Part shown: positions 51,558 to 58,979 of the stretch, in pieces
How positions within the stretch are numbered: the first letter of the stretch is position 1
Layout: every line of letters begins with the position of its first letter
Source of the DNA: Eubacterium sp. 14-2
GTDB taxonomy: Bacteria; Bacillota; Clostridia; Lachnospirales; Lachnospiraceae
Length of the DNA: 64,000 nucleotides
NCBI RefSeq assembly: GCF_000403845.2
Contig: NZ_KE159567.1
Span: 1,744,911 to 1,808,910 of the forward strand
Direction of reading: 5' to 3'
Program-made: the position numbers and the translations under genes
Notes under the pieces: generated by a model
What the model saw: only the letters and a program-made list of their open reading frames with translations
Told to the model about the DNA's origin: nothing
Databases searched by the model: none

Positions 51558-52778
51558 ATGACGATTCTGGAACTGCGCGAGAAACGCGCAAAGGCATGGG
51601 AGGCGGCAAAGGCATTTCTGGATTCCCACAGGAAGGAGAACGGAGTCCTTTCCGCAGAGGATGACGCCGCATACACGAAGATGGAGCAGGAGATCACCGA
51701 CCTTGGGAAAGAGATCGCAAGGCTGGAGCGGCAGGAGGCATTGGACGCAGAGCTGAACCGCCCGGTAAACAAGCCCCTCACGGGGAAGCCGGGCGGCAGG
51801 GCGGACGCGGACGATGGGGAGGATAAGACGGGGCGCGCCTCCGATGATTACCGGAAGAACTTCTGGAACGCCATGCGCTCCAAGGTTCCGATGCCCGCGG
51901 TCACCAATGCCCTGCAGATTGGCACGGACTCCGAGGGCGGCTACCTGGTGCCGGATGAATACGAGAGGACGCTGGTGGAGGCTCTGGAGGAGGAGAACAT
52001 CTTCCGGCAGATGGCGAAGGTGATAAAGACCTCCAGCGGCGACCGCAAGATTCCCGTTGTTGCGTCCAAGGGTACGGCATCCTGGATTGACGAGGAGGGC
52101 GCATACCCGGAGAGTGACGACTCCTTCGGGCAGGTTTCCATCGGGGCGTATAAGCTGGGCACCATGATCAAGGTTTCCGAAGAGCTGTTAAACGACAGCG
52201 TCTTTGACCTACAGTCCTATATCTCCCGCGAGTTTGCCCGCCGCATCGGGGCGAAGGAAGAGGAGGCGTTCTTCACGGGGGACGGCAAGGGCAAGCCGTT
52301 AGGTGTATTGGCGGCAACCGGCGGTGCAGAAACGGGCGTGACCGCAGCGTCCGCCACGGCAGTGACGGCGGATGAGCTGATGGATTTATATTACTCGCTG
52401 AAATCCCCGTACCGCAAGAAATCCGTGTGGGTGCTGAATGATTCCACCATCAAGGCCATCCGCAAGCTGAAGGACAATAACGGGCAGTATTTATGGCAGC
52501 CTTCCCTGACGGCAGGGGCGCCGGACATGATCCTGGGCCGTCCCATCAAGACTTCTGCCTATATGCCGGCCATTGCCGCGGGTGCAAAGACCATCGCCTT
52601 CGGTGATTTCAGCTACTATTGGATTGCCGACCGGCAGGGGCGCAGCTTCAAGCGCCTGAACGAGCTGTTCGCGGCCACCGGGCAGGTGGGATTCCTCGCT
52701 TCGCAGCGTGTGGACGGGAAGATGATCCTTGCGGAAGCGGTGAAGGTGCTGGTGCAGAAAGCGGCATCCGCAGGCTAA
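51558..52778 (+). CDS. Major capsid protein (HK97 fold)
   Basis: 406 residues, ATG 51558 (GAAGGAGGATTTC). The N-terminal ~110 residues are coiled coil (delta domain, removed by the protease). The mature domain starts around ALQIGTDSEGGYLVPDEYER and continues with TSSGDRKIPVVASKGTASWI, GTMIKVSEELLNDSVFDLQS and IAFGDFSYYWIADRQGRSF. Complete. Confidence 0.95.
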   Translation: MTILELREKRAKAWEAAKAFLDSHRKENGVLSAEDDAAYTKMEQEITDLGKEIARLERQEALDAELNRPVNKPLTGKPGGRADADDGEDKTGRASDDYRKNFWNAMRSKVPMPAVTNALQIGTDSEGGYLVPDEYERTLVEALEEENIFRQMAKVIKTSSGDRKIPVVASKGTASWIDEEGAYPESDDSFGQVSIGAYKLGTMIKVSEELLNDSVFDLQSYISREFARRIGAKEEEAFFTGDGKGKPLGVLAATGGAETGVTAASATAVTADELMDLYYSLKSPYRKKSVWVLNDSTIKAIRKLKDNNGQYLWQPSLTAGAPDMILGRPIKTSAYMPAIAAGAKTIAFGDFSYYWIADRQGRSFKRLNELFAATGQVGFLASQRVDGKMILAEAVKVLVQKAASAG

Positions 52779-52796
52779 TGGAAGGGGGCGGCGGGC

Positions 52797-53072
52797 ATGG
52801 TGGTGACGCTGGAAGAAATGAAAAATTATCTCCGTGTGGATTACGATGACGATGATACCCTGATTGAAAGCATTATCCGGGCATCGGAAAAAATCTGCAT
52901 GGATGTGGCGAGGATGGATGACACGCAGGAATTTTACGCAGTGGAAAATGCAGAAATAGCAGTACAGTATACGGCCGCCTATCTGTATGAACACCGGGAG
53001 GATGCCGACCACCATGCCATGATGCTGACGCTCCGTGCGCTTCTTTCCGGCAGCCGGAAGGAGGCGTTCTGA
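52797..53072 (+). CDS. Head-tail connector (gp6-like)
   Basis: 91 residues. VVTLEEMKNYLRVDYDDDDT followed by helical packing (AVQYTAAYLYEHREDADHHA) is the standard gp6-like connector pattern. Stop and next start overlap (TGATGG). Confidence 0.88.
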   Translation: MVVTLEEMKNYLRVDYDDDDTLIESIIRASEKICMDVARMDDTQEFYAVENAEIAVQYTAAYLYEHREDADHHAMMLTLRALLSGSRKEAF

Positions 53073-53413
53073 TGGAGGTTTCCCTTTTGAATGTCCACAT
53101 CACCTTTCAGAAGAATGCCGTGGAGGTGGACGGCATCGGCAACCACACAAACACATGGGCAGATTATTATTCCTGCCATGCTACAGTAAGCGGTGAGGCC
53201 GGGAATCAGACCAGTGAGACAGATGTGGCCGGGACTGTGGCGGATGAATCGGATGTTTCGTTTACTGTCCGCTGGTGCAGGAAGGCGTCCGTGATTGATT
53301 CCACAGGATACCGGGTGGTTTTTGGCGGGGAACTATACGACATCCTCGCCATCGACCACATGAACTATAAAAAGAAATGCCTGAAATTCAAGTGCAGGAA
53401 AGCGAGGCGGTGA
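53072..53413 (+). CDS. Head closure / head-tail adaptor protein
   Basis: 113 residues from ATG 53072. Beta-rich pattern with ITFQKNAVEVDGIGNHTNTW, ADYYSCHATVSG and VIDSTGYRVVFGGELYDILA, as in phage head-tail joining proteins. Position between gp6-like and gp10-like genes fits. Confidence 0.82.
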   Translation: MEVSLLNVHITFQKNAVEVDGIGNHTNTWADYYSCHATVSGEAGNQTSETDVAGTVADESDVSFTVRWCRKASVIDSTGYRVVFGGELYDILAIDHMNYKKKCLKFKCRKARR

Positions 53414-53415
53414 TA

Positions 53416-53796
53416 ATGGCAAACGGCGTATCAATTGACCAGATGGCAGAGGAGATCATGAAGGGGCTAACCGAATATGCGGACCTTGCCACGGAGGATG
53501 TGAAAAAGGCGGTGAAGAAAGCCGGGACTGCGGTGCGGAAGGACATTGAAGCCAACGCGCCGAAAGACACCGGGAAGTATGCAAAGTCATGGGCGGTGAA
53601 GGCCACAAAGGAAACGTCCAATTCACTGGAAGTGACGGTGCATTCCAGGAACCGCTACCAACTGACGCACCTTCTGGAACACGGCCACGCCAAGCGGGGC
53701 GGCGGGCGCGTCCCGGCAAAGCCGCATATCGCGGCGGCGGAAGAGGCCGGCATAGAGCAGCTTGAAAAAGAGATACAGAAAGCATTGGAGGGATAA
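53416..53796 (+). CDS. HK97 gp10-like tail-completion protein
   Basis: 126 residues from ATG 53416 (GAGGCGG). Reads VKKAVKKAGTAVRKDIEANA, PKDTGKYAKSWAVKATKETS and NRYQLTHLLEHGHAKRGGGR, the hallmark RYxLTHLLExGH motif of gp10 proteins. Confidence 0.9.
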   Translation: MANGVSIDQMAEEIMKGLTEYADLATEDVKKAVKKAGTAVRKDIEANAPKDTGKYAKSWAVKATKETSNSLEVTVHSRNRYQLTHLLEHGHAKRGGGRVPAKPHIAAAEEAGIEQLEKEIQKALEG

Positions 53797-53799
53797 ATT

Positions 53800-54138
53800 G
53801 TGAAAACATTACTGGCGCTTTTGAAGGAAACCGGCATCCCCTTCGCCTATGACCATTTTGCGGAGGGCGAGTCGCCGGAACCGCCGTTTGTCTGCTACCT
53901 CCTGCCGCAGAGCGACAATTTCGCCGCTGACGGCATGGTGTACTTCAAGGCGAGCGGCGTGAAGATAGAGCTGTACACCGACACCAAGGACCCGTCGGTG
54001 GAGAAGAAACTGGAGGACGCGTTGGATAAGCGGCGCATCTTCTACAACAAGTCGGAGGTCTGGATTGACAGCGAGAAGCTGTACGAGGTCCTCTACCAGT
54101 TTGACATGGAGGTGGTTTACGATGCCGAAGAAGAATAA
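53800..54138 (+). CDS. Tail terminator/minor tail component
   Basis: 112 residues from GTG 53800 (TGGAGGGATAAATT). Reads MKTLLALLKETGIPFAYDHF, PPFVCYLLPQSDNFAADGMV and VKIELYTDTKDPSVEKKLED, like gp11/DUF3168-type tail terminators. Overlaps the tail tube gene by 17 bp. Confidence 0.8.
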   Translation: MKTLLALLKETGIPFAYDHFAEGESPEPPFVCYLLPQSDNFAADGMVYFKASGVKIELYTDTKDPSVEKKLEDALDKRRIFYNKSEVWIDSEKLYEVLYQFDMEVVYDAEEE

Positions 54139-54745
54139 AGTGAAATTCAATATCTGCAACGTGCATTACGCGCTGCTGACGCTGGGGACGGACGGGGCGG
54201 TGTCCTTTGGCACGCCCGTTGCGATGCCCGGCGCCGTCTCCCTTTCCCTCGACCCCAACGGCGAGCCGAGCAACTTTTACGCTGACGGGTACGCCTATTA
54301 CACGGTCAGCAACAACATGGGCTACGAGGGCGACCTGGAGCTTGCCATGGTGCCGGAGAGCTTCCGCACCGACGTGCTGAAGGAGTCGCTGGATGAGAAT
54401 AAAGTGCTTTTAGAGAACGCCAACGCGGAGACGGAGAACTTCGCCCTGCTGTTCGAGTTTGACGGCGATGTGCGGAAAATCCGCCATGTGCTGTACAACT
54501 GCTCGGCAGCGCGCCCGACCATTGAGTCCCAGACCAACGAGGAGGAGATCGAGGTGCAGACCGAGACGCTGTCCATCACGGCTGCGCCCCTGGCGAGCGG
54601 CTATGTGAAGGCGAAGACCGGGGACGCCACCACGGATGAAGTTTACCAGAACTGGTACAAGAGCGTGTACCTGCCGGATGCGGCAGCGGGCGGGAATACA
54701 GATACAGATACCGGCGGCACTGTTGATACGGAAGGGGAGGGATAA
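54122..54745 (+). CDS. Major tail (tube) protein
   Basis: 207 residues from ATG 54122 (GGAGGTGG 54107-54114). Beta-rich with VKFNICNVHYALLTLGTDGA, PVAMPGAVSLSLDPNGEPSN and ATTDEVYQNWYKSVYLPDAA. A Gly/Thr/Asp-rich end (GGNTDTDTGGTVDTEGEG) is likely exposed. Fits the phi13-type major tail protein family. Confidence 0.88.
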   Translation: MPKKNKVKFNICNVHYALLTLGTDGAVSFGTPVAMPGAVSLSLDPNGEPSNFYADGYAYYTVSNNMGYEGDLELAMVPESFRTDVLKESLDENKVLLENANAETENFALLFEFDGDVRKIRHVLYNCSAARPTIESQTNEEEIEVQTETLSITAAPLASGYVKAKTGDATTDEVYQNWYKSVYLPDAAAGGNTDTDTGGTVDTEGEG

Positions 54746-54748
54746 CCT

Positions 54749-55126
54749 ATGAGCATGAAGCAGAATATCGAGATTGACGGGAAGCAGGTGCCTTTCAGGG
54801 CATCCGCAGCCATACCGCGCATTTACCGGATGAAATTCCACCGGGACATCTATAAGGATTTAAGGAGCCTTGAGAAATCCATCGGTGACGGGGACGAGGA
54901 GAGTTCCAATCTGGATTTATTCTCTTTGGAGATGTTTGAGAATATCGCCTATGTAATGGCGAAACACGCAGACCCGGATATCCCGGACAGCCCGGAGGAG
55001 TGGCTGGATGAATTCAACACCTTCTCCATCTATCAGGTGCTGCCCAAGCTGATACAGCTTTGGGGGCTGAACGTGCAGACGGATGTCCAGTCTAAAAAAA
55101 ACTTCGCCCGACTGACCGGGAAATGA
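54749..55126 (+). CDS. Tail assembly chaperone (gpG-like)
   Basis: 125 residues (ATG 54749; ATG 54755 is also possible). IDGKQVPFRASAAIPRIYRM and LEMFENIAYVMAKHADPDIP are typical of tail assembly chaperones of siphophages. Near the end the gene contains a slippery heptamer (55096-55102), so a fraction of ribosomes should continue in the -1 frame to give a gpGT-type fusion. Confidence 0.88.
   Translation: MSMKQNIEIDGKQVPFRASAAIPRIYRMKFHRDIYKDLRSLEKSIGDGDEESSNLDLFSLEMFENIAYVMAKHADPDIPDSPEEWLDEFNTFSIYQVLPKLIQLWGLNVQTDVQSKKNFARLTGK
55096..55102 (+). promoter_or_regulatory. Programmed -1 frameshift site A-AAA-AAC
   Basis: Zero-frame codons AAA AAC preceded by A form the canonical X-XXY-YYZ heptamer. 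The -1 frame is open from here through 55290. It sits eight codons before the stop of the chaperone gene, the expected location for G/GT frameshifting. Confidence 0.8.
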
Positions 55127-55290
55127 CAACGCCGCTGTTCCTGCTCCGGTGCGTACAGCTTGGGCTCTCCATCCGTGACCTTGACCTTCTCACCATCGGG
55201 ATGGTCAACGATATGTTCGCGGAGAGCAGGAATGACGAATACAAGGGCTATAAGGAAATCGCTACCCAGGAGGATTTCGACCGCTTTTAG
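55123..55290 (+). CDS. Tail chaperone frameshift extension (gpT-like)
   Basis: The -1 frame encodes 55 residues from the first ATG at 55123 (MTTPLFLLRCVQLGLSIRDL … NDEYKGYKEIATQEDFDRF). The ATG overlaps the TGA of the upstream gene, but no good ribosome binding site precedes it. Expression by frameshifting at 55096-55102 would give a ~180-residue fusion (118 zero-frame codons plus 62). LGLSIRDLDLLTIGMVNDMF is typical of the T part. Too short to be found by ordinary ORF length cut-offs. Confidence 0.85.
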   Translation: MTTPLFLLRCVQLGLSIRDLDLLTIGMVNDMFAESRNDEYKGYKEIATQEDFDRF

Positions 55291-55342
55291 GCGGCGTCCC
55301 CCTGGGCATATTTTTGCATTTTAACAGGAAGGGGTGTCCGCC

Positions 55343-58180
55343 GTGGCGAACAGAATCAAGGGTATCACTGTTGAGATCGGCGGGGATACCACCAAGTTAC
55401 AGACCGCATTAAAGGGAGTCAATTCCTCCATCCGGGATACGCAGTCGCAGCTACGGGATGTGGAGAAGCTCTTAAAATTAGATCCCGGCAACACGGAGCT
55501 GCTGGCACAGAAGCACAGGCTTTTGGGCGAGGCGGTGGCGGGGACGAAGGAAAAGCTGGAGACCCTAAAGACCGCCGCAGAGCAGGCAAACACGGCCCTT
55601 GCCAATGGGGAAATCTCACAGGACCAGTACGATGCCCTCCAGAGGGAGATCATCGAAACGGAAAACAATCTGCGTGACCTGGAGCGGCAGGCAGGGCAGT
55701 CCGCTGTGGCATTACAGAAAATCGCCGCCACGGGTGAAAAGCTGAAGACTGTCGGGGATAACATTTCCTCCGCCGGGCAGAAGCTGCTCCCCGTCACGGC
55801 AGGCGTGACTGCCCTCGGCACGGCGGCGGTCAGCACGGCGGCAAACTTTGAAAGCTCCATGTCGCAGGTGCAGGCAACGATGGGAATCACGAAGGATGCC
55901 ATGTCCACGGTCAACGGCGAGAGCGTCAACACGATGGATACGCTTTCCGCACTGGCAAAGAAGATGGGCAGCGAGACAGCATTCTCCGCAAGCGAGTGTG
56001 CGGAGGCTTTGAACTACCTCGCCCTTGCCGGTTATGACACACAGCAGATGTGCGACACGCTCCCCACCGTCCTAAATCTTGCGGCGGCGGGAGGCATCGA
56101 CCTTGCGGCGGCATCGGACATGGTGACGGACGCCATGTCCGCCCTGGGCATGGGCGTGGATGAGGCGGGGACGATGGTTGACCAGATGGCGAAGACCGCC
56201 TCCACCACCAACACATCTGTGGCGCAGCTTGGCGAGGGCATCCTCACCATCGGTGCGACTGCCAAGACCGTGAAAGGCGGCACGGCGGAGCTGAACACGG
56301 CCCTCGGCATCCTCGCCAACAACGGCATCAAGGGCGCGGAGGGCGGCACACACCTCCGAAATGTCATCCTGTCATTACAGAACCCGACCGACAAGGCGGC
56401 TGCCTGTATGGAGCAGCTTGGCCTGGATGTTTACGATTCCGAGGGGAATATGCGCTCCTTAAACGACATCCTGGGTGACCTGAACATGAGCATGGACGGC
56501 ATGACGGCGGCGGAGAAGTCCAATATCATCGGGCAGATTTTCAACAAGACCGACCTGTCTTCCGTGAACGCCCTGCTTGCCAATACAGGGACTACCTGGG
56601 ATGACCTGCAGCAGTCCATCATCGACAGCGGCGGTGCGGCGCAGCAGATGGCGGACACACAGCTTGACAACCTGCAGGGGCAGATCACTATTTTAAAGTC
56701 AGCCTTAGAGGGGCTGGCTATTTCTTTTGGGGAGCTTTTGATGCCCGCCATCAAAATGATTGTGGGGTGGGTGCAGCAGTTCGTAGACTGGCTGAACGGC
56801 ATGGACGAGGGGACGAAGAAAGTCATAACCACGGTCGCACTATTGGCGGCGGCTTTGAGGCCGGTGCTGATTGTCGTTGGGAAAGTGGTGTCTGCGGTCG
56901 GCACAATCATGACGATTGTCCCGAAAGTGGCAGGCGTCATCAATACCGTAAAGACTGCCTTTGCTGCCTTAAACACCACCATGCTGGCGAACCCCATCTT
57001 CTTAATCATAGCGGCAATCACGGCACTGGTGGCGGCCTTTATTTATCTGTGGAACACGAATGAGGATTTCCGGCAGTTCTGGATTAACCTTTGGGAGAAT
57101 GTGAAAGAAGTCGCCATTGCCGTATGGGAGGCAATCAAAAACTTCTTTGCGGCGGCATGGGAGGCCATCTCGTCCACAGCGCAGGCTGTTTGGAACGGGA
57201 TAAAGGATTTTTTTTCCGGGCTGTGGGAAGGGATAAAAACGATATTCAGCACAGTGGTGGAAGTGATTAAAACCATCATCACCACTTATTTCAATATTTA
57301 CAAGACCATTATCACTACGGTCTTAAATGCGATAAAGACGGTATTCACAACCATTTGGAATGGGATAAAAACCGTGGTTACCACGGTAGTGACGGCAATC
57401 CAGACCTTTATCACCACGGCATGGAACGCCACCAAAAATACAGTCACTACAGTCCTGAATGCGATAAAGACGGTCATCACCACGGTTTGGAATGGAATAA
57501 AAACTGCTGTCACGACTGTGGTAAATGCCATAAAGACTGTAATTTCTACCGTTTGGAATGGGATAAAAAGCACGGTCAGCACCGTGGTAAACGGGATAAA
57601 AAATACAGTTTCAACAGTGTTCAATAACATCAAGTCCTCCATCAGCGGCACGATGGGCAATATCGTATCTGTGATAAAGAGCGGCTTTAACAACGCCATC
57701 AGCTTCATCACGAGCCTACCGTCCAAAGCCCTGCAGTGGGGCAAGGACATGATCATGGGTATCGTGAACGGCATTAAGAGCTGTATCGGGGCTGTGGGAG
57801 ATGCTGTGAGCAGCGTGGCAAACAAGATCAAGTCCTTCCTGCACTTCTCCGTGCCGGACGAAGGGCCGCTGACCGATTACGAGAGCTGGATGCCGGACTT
57901 CATGAAGGGGCTGGCAAAGGGCATCGAGGACAGCAAGAGCATGGTGGCAAAGGCAGTGGACGGCGTGGCGGCGGATATGGTGCTGAACCCTTCCGCAGCC
58001 GTGCAGGAGATTTCTGTATCTGGAAATGGCGGGGACGGACCGTCACAGGGCGGCTCCATAAACGGGCCGCTGATCGAGGTGAAGGAAATGAACGTGAGGA
58101 GCGAGGAGGACATCCGCAAAATCTCACAGCAGCTTTACCGGCAGCTCCAGCAGGGACGGCGGGCAAACGGATATTCGTAG
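55343..58180 (+). CDS. Tail tape measure protein
   Basis: 945 residues from GTG 55343 (AGGAAGGG; GTG 55334 in frame is too close to the site). Coiled coil at 1-140 (SSIRDTQSQLRDVEKLLKLD), TMP core 'FESSMSQVQATMGITKDAMS … ALNYLALAGYDTQQM', then membrane-like segments at about 500-590. A run of 11-residue repeats (VWNGIKTAVTT, VVNAIKTVIST …) spans about 650-780, and a C-terminal domain holds FLHFSVPDEGPLTDYESWMP. It sets tail length and helps DNA entry. Confidence 0.95.
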   Translation: MANRIKGITVEIGGDTTKLQTALKGVNSSIRDTQSQLRDVEKLLKLDPGNTELLAQKHRLLGEAVAGTKEKLETLKTAAEQANTALANGEISQDQYDALQREIIETENNLRDLERQAGQSAVALQKIAATGEKLKTVGDNISSAGQKLLPVTAGVTALGTAAVSTAANFESSMSQVQATMGITKDAMSTVNGESVNTMDTLSALAKKMGSETAFSASECAEALNYLALAGYDTQQMCDTLPTVLNLAAAGGIDLAAASDMVTDAMSALGMGVDEAGTMVDQMAKTASTTNTSVAQLGEGILTIGATAKTVKGGTAELNTALGILANNGIKGAEGGTHLRNVILSLQNPTDKAAACMEQLGLDVYDSEGNMRSLNDILGDLNMSMDGMTAAEKSNIIGQIFNKTDLSSVNALLANTGTTWDDLQQSIIDSGGAAQQMADTQLDNLQGQITILKSALEGLAISFGELLMPAIKMIVGWVQQFVDWLNGMDEGTKKVITTVALLAAALRPVLIVVGKVVSAVGTIMTIVPKVAGVINTVKTAFAALNTTMLANPIFLIIAAITALVAAFIYLWNTNEDFRQFWINLWENVKEVAIAVWEAIKNFFAAAWEAISSTAQAVWNGIKDFFSGLWEGIKTIFSTVVEVIKTIITTYFNIYKTIITTVLNAIKTVFTTIWNGIKTVVTTVVTAIQTFITTAWNATKNTVTTVLNAIKTVITTVWNGIKTAVTTVVNAIKTVISTVWNGIKSTVSTVVNGIKNTVSTVFNNIKSSISGTMGNIVSVIKSGFNNAISFITSLPSKALQWGKDMIMGIVNGIKSCIGAVGDAVSSVANKIKSFLHFSVPDEGPLTDYESWMPDFMKGLAKGIEDSKSMVAKAVDGVAADMVLNPSAAVQEISVSGNGGDGPSQGGSINGPLIEVKEMNVRSEEDIRKISQQLYRQLQQGRRANGYS

Positions 58181-58196
58181 GAAAGGAGGCAGGCAG

Positions 58197-58973
58197 ATGG
58201 GTTTTTCTTTTGACGGCGTCACATCAAAAAGCATGGGGATTGCAAGCCGCATGGCCACGGAGAACCGGGTGCCGGAACTGAAAAACCGCACCATTTCCAT
58301 GGCGGGCAGGGACGGCCTTGTTGACCTGGGTGCGTCCCTTTCCGAACGGGTGATAGAGATATCCTGCTTCATCCCTCCAAAGCGGACGGCGGCGGAGCTG
58401 CTTGAGTGCAAGGATGAAATCGTAAGCTGGCTGAGCCCGGACAAAGGCGTGTGCGGACTGAAACTGGATACGGAGCCGGGGCGGGTGTATTACGCAAGGC
58501 TCCAGGAGGGTGTGACTTTTGAGCGGGTGGTGAGGCTGGCGGCGACATTTGACCTCACTTTTTTCTGCCCTGACCCATTCGGCTATGCTGCGGAGGATGA
58601 GGTTTTTACCGTCACGGCAGTGGGGAGCCACACGGTGAGGCGGAGGCTTGGGAATCTGTACTCCAATCCCGTCTATCGGCTGAAAGGCATCCTGGCTTCC
58701 GGGGCAGGCAGGTATATCAGCATCACCACAAATGGCATGGAACTGAAAATATCAAATGCGGTTTTATCCGCATCGGAAACACTGGTAATCGATACAGCGA
58801 AAATGACGGCATGGGTGGAGGACGTGGAGGGGAACACGCTCCGCAACGCCCTGCCGTATATCAGCGAACTGAACTTCCCCACGCTTGACGCGGGGTTGAA
58901 CACGGTGGAGGTGGCAGTATCGAACGCCACCTTTACGGAACTTGAAATACAGGCAAAGAGCCGCTGGAGGTGA
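58197..58973 (+). CDS. Distal tail protein (phage tail family)
   Basis: 258 residues, ATG 58197 (AAAGGAGGCAGGCAG). N-terminal ring domain pattern (MGFSFDGVTSKSMGIASRMA, TISMAGRDGLVDLGASL) and the C-terminal galectin-like domain (NPVYRLKGILASGAGRYISI) of Dit/DUF2276-like proteins. It forms the hub linking tail tube and tip. Confidence 0.88.
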   Translation: MGFSFDGVTSKSMGIASRMATENRVPELKNRTISMAGRDGLVDLGASLSERVIEISCFIPPKRTAAELLECKDEIVSWLSPDKGVCGLKLDTEPGRVYYARLQEGVTFERVVRLAATFDLTFFCPDPFGYAAEDEVFTVTAVGSHTVRRRLGNLYSNPVYRLKGILASGAGRYISITTNGMELKISNAVLSASETLVIDTAKMTAWVEDVEGNTLRNALPYISELNFPTLDAGLNTVEVAVSNATFTELEIQAKSRWR

Positions 58974-58979
58974 TGTTTT

